From Emydura subglobosa (taxonomy: Eukaryota; Chordata; Testudines; Chelidae), in the NCBI GenBank assembly GCA_007922225.1, contig ML679960.1, positions 3,176,032-3,240,031 on the forward strand: a stretch of 64,000 nucleotides of DNA, given 5' to 3'. Below, piece after piece: positions 53,041 through 64,000 of this stretch. The notes below the pieces were generated by a model. The model made no database searches. It was not told the DNA's origin and saw only the letters and a list, made by a program, of their open reading frames with translations. The translations under genes and the position numbers were made by a program. How positions within the stretch are numbered: position 1 is the stretch's first letter; each line of letters opens with the position of its first letter.

Positions 53041-55110
53041 AGCAAATGCAAAGGAGGCACTAACACATTTGAAAAGAATGTATTTAAAAACACATATAGT
53101 TGCAGAGTATTTTATGCCATGTTCTCCCAGCTGCCTTCAAGTGCAAAGAAAATACATAGCTGACAATCTGCAGTGAGATCCACAGCAAAGTTTTGTGTTG
53201 CAAGAACTGTGGTGTCCCCCTTTAAAAAGTCAGGAAGCAAGAGTACATTGTATTCAGATACATATCCTTGTCCCAAGTAAAACAGTGCATAGATGGCTCA
53301 GTGTGCTGCATTAGCATGGATCGAGGCATCAGCTTTGGCATACAACCTTTGAGGCAAAATTAAACATTCTCAGAATCAGCCTGGTTTTGATCTCTTGATG
53401 TTTTTCTCCTGATGTTTCATGCCAAAATGGTCCATGTCCATGAAAAATTTAATCAAAGTTGGACATGAAACTTTGTGGAGGGGGGTTTAAAAAAAATTCT
53501 AGAATCTGTGAACAGTTGGAGGCAGCTTTGTGGTGCATTTTGAATTTTGAGCTGGGCTGGTCACTGGGCAGGAAGGGAGATTACAAGGTATTTATTCACG
53601 TTTGCTGATTGGCTGAGCCTGTCTCAGGTGCTCAAGAGAGTCAGCAGAAACCAATTTGACTCTTTTTTCTCAGGTCTGTCCCCCATATGTCAGACAGGTT
53701 TGTGAAGCACAGGGCGTGCCCCTGAAATACCAGACAGGGGAGCAGGCCCATGTCTCTCAACCTGACATAGCCCAAGGATGCAGTGTGTGACAAAGGCCCA
53801 AAAGGAGGGACATGGACAATTATTTATGTAGGAAACGTAAAATGTTGTGGGGATCCTTCCTTCTGTGTAAATAACTCAAGTCTTGACATCAGTTTCATGA
53901 TCTTGTAAATCATTTTCAAAAATAAGAGAGACACCAAATTTGTACAGAATATAATTCATTTTGGACCTAAAGTGAGTGACATTTCTCAAAATGAGAGACA
54001 ACTGAGAGGTATGTGCAGGCCTCCTATGTTTGGGCAGTTGGACCTCTTCCATGAAGAGGACACACCAGATGAAGGAAGAGTCTATGACAAGGCCTGTTGG
54101 GGCAAGGGTAATTGCAAGGGACAGAGGTTCATGGCAGCTTTTGGGAGTTGCTCATAAGTTTGGACATTTCACCTAAGTATCCAAGGTGATCTCTAAATGT
54201 GAGGTTTCCCCATCACTAAATTTACTTTGTCTCCTGTTTTAATGAAGTGTTTCAGTGTTAAGGGCAGTTTTTTATGTGGTTTTCCATGTTAAGCTGTTCT
54301 ATTCTAGTCATTATCCGAGAAGAGGGCAAAAATATTTAAAAGGAATAAAATTAGAGGATTGTTGAATTATTTTGGTTTTAGTGTTATGAGGGAGATGGGT
54401 AAAATCGGAAGAGTTTAAGCTATTCCAGTAGACCATGGATCCAAAAAGAAAAAAAACATAGCCCAGAACCAAGGATGTTTTGGCTTCTGAATTCAGATCC
54501 AAAACCCATTACCTAAGATTTTGCCCAAACTAAAAATACATCCTGCCTCATTCCATCCTTAGATATTCTTGTGTACCATACCCAAACAGTGGTATTTAGC
54601 TGTTCTGTCACAAGCAAAATTTATTTTTTACATGGGTTGGTTGACATGGCCTCATTTTTCTTTTTGATTGCCATAGCTTCAGTTTTATATATCTCATGTA
54701 AGGTCTGTCAAGAAAACTCATTTTATTTCCTGTGAAGAAGGTCAGCTCACAGAATCTTCTGCTGGTCCTGTCTAATACTATTATTTTATTTAATTTTCAT
54801 TTGCTAATCTCCAGTACTTTGAATCTCAGTGTGTAAAACATACAGAAGTAAGAATCAGTACTGCTTTGCATATGGTGAATGACAGCAATGGGAATCTGTC
54901 TTGGAGGTCTGCCGTACTTTGTGCCAGCTGCTGGCATTCATGCTTAAATGTGGTTTGGGCACCTGAATGCTAGCAAAACTTTTTCTGTGTGTTTTTGCTG
55001 CATGTCTGCAAGTGCCAGGGTCCCCTTGTATTTCCTAGCACCATAGTTAAAGTCTCTCACATTCTATGCAACTAACCCCATACTTAATGCAAAGTAAAGT
55101 AGACTCATTA

Positions 55111-55330
55111 GACTATAAGGTCAGAAGGGATCATTATGATAATCTAGTCTGATATGCACAACACAGGCCACAGAACCTCACCCACCCACTCCTGTAATAG
55201 ACCCCTAAGCTATGACTGAGTTATTGAAGTCCTCAAATAATGATTTAAAGACTTCAAGGTACAGAGAATCCACCAGCAAGTGACCTGTGCCCCTTGCTTC
55301 AGAGGAAGGCAAAAAATCCCCAAGTATCCC
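55111..55330 (-). mobile_element. CR1-related repeat, reverse orientation
   Basis: 'ataaggtcagaagggatcat', 'tatgataatctagtctg' is the reverse complement of a CR1 tail. It continues into 'cacaacacaggccacagaac', 'ctcacccacccactcctg' and 'tgacctgtgccccttgcttc', a combination I know as a very common interspersed repeat in turtles. Confidence 0.75.
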
Positions 55331-55563
55331 CACCCCTTAGATATTCTGTAGTCCGAACCCCTGCACCATCCTCTATCACGCGAAGCCACAGGATTCTCCC
55401 CTCTTCCTCTCTCTATCCATAGCAGGTGTGTAGTTAGCCAAACAGAATGCTTCTCTTTCTGCTCTTTCCATGCTCTCTCCTCAGCTAAGAACTCAGCCAG
55501 GGGACTGTGTTGAAGGGGGTTTGCACATGTTTCACATTTCAGTGTGAAAGGACACCCTGGGGC

Positions 55564-55652
55564 AGATTTTCAAGGGCACAAAATGGGAATTAGGCCCCAA
55601 TCCCATCAAGGGGAGTTATACCCCTGACTGCCTTTTGTGCCCTTGAAGATCT
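55564..55652. repeat. fold-back repeat with nearly perfect 22-bp arms
   Basis: The arm 'agattttcaagggcacaaaa' (from 55564) pairs with 'ccttttgtgcccttgaagat' (from 55631) with only one or two mismatches around a loop of about 45 bases. It is the best-preserved hairpin of this style in the window. Confidence 0.8.
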
Positions 55653-56654
55653 CCCCTCTGAAGATCCAAAAGTTTGTTTTGAAGTGCAGATTGGTATTTA
55701 TTAGTAATCAGGGAGTCTCCAAAAACTTTAAGCACAGATTCAGTTCAGATAAGCATATAAAAAGTTTGGATAGTCAACACCATACATAAATAATCAGCCA
55801 GCTAAAAGCACACAGCTAAAGAGCAGTACAGTACTTATATACAAATCTTTTTCAATGTGCTGAAAGAACATGATCTGACATTTCAGCCTCAGCCAGTTCT
55901 CTATCAGAGTAAGTAGGATAATCCACAAATTGAAATAGAATGGACATCCTGAGATTTAAACACCAAAACAAGCCTTTGACAAGGAAGCGTATGGATTATT
56001 TTTTTAGGACAATATTTGAACTGTAGGAAGAAGTGGCTCGCAAATGGTTTTATGCAACCAGATTAAATATTCACTTTAAATAAAAGCAGATTTTGACCCA
56101 TATCTTGCCTTGCTTATCTCTGATTCTCAAAATAAACTTGTCTCGCAGATGTTTTTCTATTTATAAAATGTGCTGACATTTTGCTGTCATTATAATAACA
56201 AACACAAACATTGCATTGGATCACTATTAAAAACGAAAGCTCCAAAAGAAACTGTTCTAACCCACATCAAAAATAAAATCCTCCTAACACCCAGTCTCCC
56301 CAATCAAGTCTCTTGACTTTCAGTCAATGGGACTACTCAAAGGGCATAAAGTTAGCCATATGCAAATATCTTTGCTGAATCAGGGCCATAATACCTATAC
56401 ATAATACCAATACCATATTTAGAGTGTTTGTTCATTGATTTTAATTGGGTTTGTAATGCTGCATCAGACACTGATTGAAAAACATAATATATGGACAGAG
56501 ATTTTTTTTTAAAGTGGACATGATTAAAATATACATATTGTGTTCAAAGTTTAATGATTAAAACATAAAAGAGAATCCATCAAATCATATGTTTCTGCTG
56601 TTATTGCTCATGATCATGGTAAAAATAGGAAGAGAGACTGAGACTAGGTCAGAG

Positions 56655-56895
56655 AAAAAAAAGAATTAGATAAGTACATGGAGGATAGGTCCATCAATGG
56701 CTAGTAGCCATGACAGTCAGTGATGTAACCCCATGCTTGGAGCAATCCTAAACCTCTGATTTTCAGAAGCTGGGAGGGAAAGCCAGGGTGGATCTCTCCA
56801 AAGTTGCCCTGTTCTCTACACGCCCCCTGAAGCGCTGGTACTGGCCACTGCTGGAGACAGGATACTGGGCTAGATGGACCATTGGTCTGTTCTTA
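56655..56895 (+). mobile_element. CR1 LINE 3' end (second tail type)
   Basis: 'gtacatggaggataggtcca', 'tcaatggctagtagccatga', then 'ggatactgggctagatggac', 'cattggtctg' is a distinct CR1 subfamily end, different from the 'gatcacagtggtccc' tails elsewhere in the window. It is truncated at 5'. Confidence 0.85.
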
Positions 56896-57629
56896 ATTAG
56901 TTCCAGTACTTCACATATTTCTCCTTTCCCATGTTTCTCCATCCCTTGTATAGATCGGGATACAATGGAGATGAAGAAGTATACATAACTGTGTGTGTGT
57001 TTGTACATACTTACTAAGGACTTAAAGAATAATTTTGGTTTGAATGGTAATACAGATAACATATAGTTTGTTCTTCTTATAGACTTTTTATAGACTTTTC
57101 TAATTTATATACATATTTTGGTTTTTATCTTTATAAAGATAACACCACTCATGTGGGTTCATTTTTCTGTGATAGGGAATATTGGGGGAAGAGTTTCATT
57201 TGCTGGTGCACTCTTTTTGCACGTTTGGAAAAGCATAAATCAAAAAGGGCATGGCCTGGCCAATATTAAGCATTCCACCTCCGAATGGAAAGCTGGCCTT
57301 ATGCCACCTTCCTAAAAAAGGTGCATTCTTCAGAAACACAGGAAAGTGAAATATTTTGGGTCTGATTTCGAACATCCAAATGATTGAGGATGAAATTCAC
57401 CCCAGTGCAGAGAGCCCACATAAGTCCTATACACTACCAAAATCCATTATCAGCTGTATTTTGATTTCTTGTATGTATCCTAACCAGGAGCATGCACAAG
57501 GTAGGGCAAGCTGGGGCACGGGCCCCGCCAATTGGCAGGGGCACAGAACTTCTCCCAGCTGCAGACTGCACATAGGAAAGAAAAAAATCAAATGCATAAC
57601 TACAAAATGAGGAATAACTGGCTAGGCAG

Positions 57630-58205
57630 TAGAATGGCTGAAGGGGGTGGCTTATGGATCAAAACTCAATATGAGTCAAGATGATGAAGTTGCAAAAGAG
57701 GCTGTTATCATTCTGGGATGTATTAACAAGAATGTTATCTGCAACACATGGGAGGTAATTGTCCTCTTCTACTCGGCACTGGTGAAGCCTCAGCTGGAGT
57801 GCTGTGTCCAGCTCTGGATGCCACACTTCAGGAAAGATGTGGACAAACTAGAGAGGCCAGAGGAGAGCAACCAAGTGATAAAAAGTTCAGAAAATCTGAG
57901 CTGTGAGGAAACGTTAAAAAAAACTGGACAGTTTAGTCTTGAGAAAAGAAGACCGAGGGAGGACCTGTTAACAGTCTTCCAATATGTTAAGGTCTGTTAT
58001 AAAAAGGACTGTGATCAGTTGTTCTCCTTGTCCACTGAAGATAGGCCAAGAAGTAAGGGGCTTAATCTGCAGCAAGGAGATTTAGGTTAGATATTAGGAA
58101 AATTTTTCTAACTGTAAGGGTAATTAAGCCCTGGAATAGGCTTCCAAAGGAGATTGTGGACACCCCATCGTCAGGTTTTAAGAACAGGTTAGACAAATTA
58201 ATTAA
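57630..58205 (+). mobile_element. CR1 LINE ORF2 C-terminal fragment
   Basis: The 147-codon frame at 57647-58090 retains the CR1 signature 'LGCINKN', then 'LVKPQLECCVQLWMPHFRKD' and 'KLERPEESNQ', the conserved end of the CR1 reverse-transcriptase protein. The sequence continues with 'cttccaaaggagattgtgg'. The frame is open but lacks the catalytic domain, so it is only a fossil and not a host gene. Confidence 0.85.
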
Positions 58206-60214
58206 CCATGTGCAAATGCTGCAACTTAGTCAAATATGACAGCCACTATTTAGGTGGATATTGTTAAACATTTCAATTTCTGTTCCTTTTTTCCCAAATG
58301 GATATAGTATAAGACTCAAACAAGCAATGTGTCCAGAGAAAAGGGGCCAGATTCTTAGCTGGTGTAAATGAAAATCCAATCAATGCACTCAGATTTTTGA
58401 TCCATAAAGAATAAACTGAAGAGTAAACCATAAAATGGGGTGGATATGGGCATGCCTGGATTTGTGATTATGATCATGGGTCTTTTATAAAGATTCAAAA
58501 GATCTTCCATTTAGAAGGAGTGATTTGACCACCTCTAGTTGGTGGTTTCTAGGACAGACGTAACACCAAGAGAGGAGCAAAGGAGTCAAAGGTGAATGGG
58601 CAGATGGTGGTAAAAATGGAGAACAGGAAACCAGCATGATCATAGAAGAAGAGAGAAATTCTTACAAAATGCCTCCCTCCATGCACTAGATAACAAACGG
58701 CTAATCTTTAAAATAGTGTGCCTAATTAGCATATGAAATTAGGGCCTGATCCTTTCCATGGATTTCAGTAGGCACTGTATTAGGCACTGAGTGAGACTGT
58801 ATGCAAAAACCATGATTTTGCATTAGTCAATTAAGAACACCTTTGCACGCCTGCAATATTGAAAATTAGGCCTTTAGTACCCTTCACAAATATTGTACAT
58901 AATACGAAGCACAGTCAAGAAATATACAAAATTCAAACAGAAAATACCAATCCTTAATATATAGATTGTATAAAAGACAATAAAAGTAACATAAAATAGG
59001 ATGATGTGCAAGGCAACCATTTTTTTCAGTTAGCTTTCTGAATTATATGCATTTGAGCCTAACTTATTTACTTGAACAGTTCTATTAATCCTCTTCCTTT
59101 TCAAGTTTGTTTTTACGTAATTGTGGAGGCTAAGTAAAAAAGTATCCCTAAGTATTCTATTATAATTTGTCCTTTTAGTAAGTGGCAATCAGAAGTCAAT
59201 GTCATCAGGCATTACTATTATCCGAAACATACAAACAAACAAATCAGACCTGGCATCATTTCTAACTGTAGCTATATTTTGTTGTATTGCAAGGACTAAG
59301 GCCTGCCAAAGTAATGCTTCTATTTGAAATTTTTATGCAAGGCCTTATTTTTGCTGAAGTATTTTTTAAAAAATGTGTTACAACTAAAGCTTATGATGAA
59401 AGTAATTTGTAATATTTGATTACACCCTTTTATAGTATTTTGCTCATTGGAAGCTAATGCTCATGATGTTGTGTGGCATAGTCAGACATGCCTGTGTGCA
59501 AGACTTATGGGAACCATAAAGAGATTAAACCTCTCATTCCTTGCTTTGGCAAGTGATCTTTTACGTTTAAATAAAGGTCAATCTGTCTTTACCAAGAACA
59601 CAGTGAAAGCAAGCTTAATAGTTTTCCCTGCTGAGCCTAGAACATAACTATTTAAAACATAATTAACAACAGGGTGTCAGTTGCTGGTTGTACTTTTTGC
59701 TTTTTCTATGTCTGGGGACTCTTCGTATTCCCAATTAGTTTTAATAGGGGGCACCATACTAGCTATCAAATTGACAGTCCTGCCCTGGCCTCCAGAAGTG
59801 GCTGTAAAACAATATTGAGACAAATTAAGATAAATGCCTCATTGGAAACCTGACTAGTATTACTACAAAATGGATATTCATGTTTTATACCAGGACTCTA
59901 AAGAATGATATAGCTTTTTCTCTTTAAATCTCATCTGCATGTGGCAGGCACTGTTACTGTAAATAAGAGGTGCTAGAGAGAAAAAACACTTAGTTCCATG
60001 AGCTCATGTTAGTGCCATATTGTGAATTTCTCTTTTGTTTAAAAATATCTGACTAGTGATTTCATTGTTTTCTGTATTACCACAATGATTAGCCATGCCA
60101 TCAGCTCAAAACTTATATATGGTCATTCCTGCAACAAGGCAACAGGGTTATTATAGGCTATGGTAAATCAGTGTTGTAGATATACTGATTCTAGAAAGGA
60201 ACTGACTACTTATG

Positions 60215-60510
60215 CAGGGGTGTCATACATGCAGCCCACAGGCCAGATCTAGCCAATGTGATGTATTTATATGGCATTCATGACACACAGATGCTCAAGA
60301 AACTATGTATTTATTCTTTAAGAAAGTTTCTAGTCCTAATGGCAGTAGAGATAAGCTTCCAAATGTGATCCAAATGTAACCAATGAAGTGATGTCTGCCT
60401 GAGTGTGCAGGCTGTCCGAAACAATAATGCAGAGATGTGAATGCCCCTGACCCTGTATGAATGATTACAGTCCAATTTACACTTTTGTGGCCCTCAATAA
60501 GTATTTTTTT
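60215..60510. mobile_element. possible hAT-like element
   Basis: The left edge 'caggggtgtcatacatgcag' followed by 'cccacaggccagatctagcc' resembles a Charlie-type hAT terminus. I could not find a matching right end with an 8-bp duplication. 'gaatgcccctg' near 60440 is a weak candidate. Confidence 0.35.
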
Positions 60511-60740
60511 AATCGCTGAATATTTTAATGGAAGGAATGAGGATCAAGATGAGAGCAAAGCCTACTGGGAGTTGCTGAAGAGAAGGAAATGCAGGGAAAA
60601 GAGCAGAGCAGACTCACAAAGACAGAGTGGGAGAGAAACTGAAAAAGCAAGAAGGGAAAGGAAGAAAAACAAAGGGCAGATAAAGTGGTGGGCCTAAAGA
60701 GGGGAAGACTTATCCATGAATGACAAGTAACTAAAGTTTT

Positions 60741-61120
60741 GGGCCCAGATTCACAAAGGAAGTTAGTCTTGAGTCATCTAAACTAGCCAATGGGAGATGC
60801 TGATGAGAGAAGAATATCCTAAACCCTACCCCTCTCAGAGTCAGGCACCTAAGCCTTCTGACGGAGAGAGAGGTTCCTGGGTCATGGCTCTCTAGCAAGA
60901 TAGGCATCTCCCTTAAGTCTGGACTTAGGCACCTAAGTCAGTTTCTGAGAGAATGAGCTAGGTCCTGCCTCACTCCACATAAAACTGCTGGAGGAGGTGT
61001 TGTCATCACCACCCATAACTTCTAGCTGAGTGGTTATTATACTCATGGGGGATATGGGAGACCCAGGTTCAATTTCTCTCTCTTCTAAGGGGGGCAAGAA
61101 GGGAGGAAAGGATTTGAACA
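60741..61120 (+). mobile_element. composite turtle interspersed repeat, SINE-like
   Basis: 'gggcccagattcacaaagg' with repeated 'taggcacctaag' and 'gtcaggcacctaagcc' motifs is followed by a tRNA-like head 'ctgagtggttattatactca' and 'gggagacccaggttcaattt'. I recognise both halves as repetitive in turtles, but the exact family is uncertain. Confidence 0.5.
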
Positions 61121-61204
61121 TAGGTACCCCCTCCTCTTAATGAGTTTGACATCCACTTACTCTGAGGGCCTTGGGGGGGGGGGAGGCTCAAGGAATTGGT
61201 AATG

Positions 61205-61400
61205 GAGTGCAGAGACACTGGTAAATGGTCTAAGCTTCAGACTAATATCCCAGAAATCCTGGCTCTAAACACTGACTTCCCTTGTGGCTTCTTGTAGAGT
61301 CACTCTCTTGATCTTAGTTTTCCTATATCAAATCAGTTTAGTACTTATCTACCTCACAGGAGTGTATTTTTAGGATTGATTAGGTATTATCTGGCATTTT
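61205..61400 (+). mobile_element. MIR-like SINE fragment
   Basis: 'ctggctctaaacactgactt', 'cttgtagagtcactctcttg', 'atcttagttttcctatatca' and 'ctacctcacaggagtg' follow the order of a plus-oriented MIR-type SINE. Confidence 0.5.
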
Positions 61401-62580
61401 ACAAAATTGAACTTATTTCCAAGTATTATTTTTAGAGAACTTTTCTTTTCTAAATTATATCTAGTTGTGGCTCATAATTGTTCCCATCAGAGGGCTCTTT
61501 GGTGACGTATGCAAAATGACTCTGTGTTCTCAGTTTAGTTCTACTGCAAGTGAACAGGTGTCTGCATCACCAAAACCTTCATCACAATTGGTACTTTTGT
61601 TGGCAGGTCACAATAGAGAGACCAAGGATTTAATGGGCATATAGAACAAAAGAACCAGAGACCCATCCTATATTTGCCCATCCTATATTTGTTCTGTGAT
61701 TAAACAGAGGATTTCAGTCTCCAGGTCTTTCAATTTAGCTCTTTCATGAACACTATATTTATTTTAAGAGGTAATTAAATAAATTACAACATTTAGGAGT
61801 TGGTGAAAAATTAAATGGAGCTGCATTTAGTTTTACAAACTGTGTAAGTATACACATTAAAGTAAGAAAAAGCATTAGGTAGTTTTGTACATAGAAGCTT
61901 GTTATAATCCACATTAATTTTGCCTTTCTGCTTTTGTAAAATGTATTCATGCTTTTGTGTTTGCTACATTTCTATAATTTATCTTTTTTTTTAGCCAGAG
62001 GATGTGACAAGGGACTGGGAAAGTCTGTGATTGATTCACCCAGCAAAACTCAACTCAGACATAGCATCTTTCCTTCACTTTATTTTTTACCAAGTTTTTC
62101 AGCAAGAAGGCCAAATAATGGCCAAACTCTTCTGGTTTCCAATCTTTTGTTCTAACCACTAGTCAGATCCCACCATCTGCAAAGATTACAAAATTATATA
62201 ATTTCAAAGCATCCTCCATCACAGGCACTCTTGAAAACTAAAAACAGTGGCTGGGAAAAACAAATATTTTACCTGCTTACCACCGATTCAGTAACACTGA
62301 TGCATGGAGACTCTAGTGAATTCTTGACAAAAACATTATGCTTCCCCATGTTGATCTTTACCAAAAATACAATGATGAAGATACTTAGATTTGCTAACTA
62401 CTTTTTTCATCATTTTATGTGGTTCTGTAATTTAAAATCCTAATATTTTTTATTCCACAAGATTTTTGCTACTTAAATTAATGGGGGCCAATTATAGCTC
62501 CTTTCTGCCTTTTAGCATGCCCACGTTAAAATTTCTCCATGCAGTTTTGCCCTTGCTGACTAAAAAGATACATATCTTAA

Positions 62581-64000
<1,420 letters not shown>

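Noticed and set aside
57647..58090. 147-codon ORF as a host gene
   Set aside because: It is the C-terminal end of CR1 ORF2, truncated at 5' and lacking catalytic motifs.
59000..59660. Possible conserved non-coding element in intron 2
   Set aside because: The sequence looks unique and free of repeats with several homeodomain-like TAAT sites, but conservation cannot be judged from one sequence.

Overview
The window is nuclear DNA from a non-avian sauropsid, most probably a turtle. It is intron-rich and AT-rich, with one CpG island. It carries many CR1 LINE 3' ends of the turtle and archosaur type, MIR-like SINEs, hAT and Harbinger DNA transposons with their non-autonomous derivatives, and short fold-back repeats. 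The assignment to turtles rests on my recognition of these repeat families, not on a search.

There is one convincing protein-coding gene, PTCHD1 (patched domain-containing 1), on the + strand. Its three coding exons lie at 31593-31943, 45365-46025 and 62606 to beyond the window end. All have canonical GT/AG borders and compatible phases (0, then 1). They encode 802 contiguous residues with no internal stop. From memory the human protein is about 888 residues, so roughly the last 86 codons and the 3' UTR lie past base 64000.

Layout: 1-29500 is upstream intergenic DNA with no supported gene. It holds a decayed Harbinger transposon with its transposase pseudogene (about 4389-6230), three hAT elements with recognisable ends (13319-13728, 13971-14325, 24670-24988; two have exact 8-bp target-site duplications), a Harbinger-like MITE with a TAA duplication (15800-16066), probable LTR fragments, and CR1 and MIR copies. 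About 29550-31900 is a CpG island that must contain the PTCHD1 promoter and 5' UTR, and it has a possible upstream ORF and a possible 5' UTR intron. Intron 1 (13.4 kb) and intron 2 (16.6 kb) are mostly non-coding, with CR1, MIR and fold-back repeats and a 1.1-kb pyrimidine-rich tract at 51900-53040.

I found no CRISPR array, operon or RNA gene, and nothing I would call a new biological system. The observations most worth checking are the 5' architecture of PTCHD1 (in-frame upstream ATG, possible non-coding first exon, strong-Kozak upstream ORF), a possible truncated isoform from intron 2 retention, the loss of the acidic TM4 motif in this patched-like protein, and the well-delimited DNA transposon fossils.
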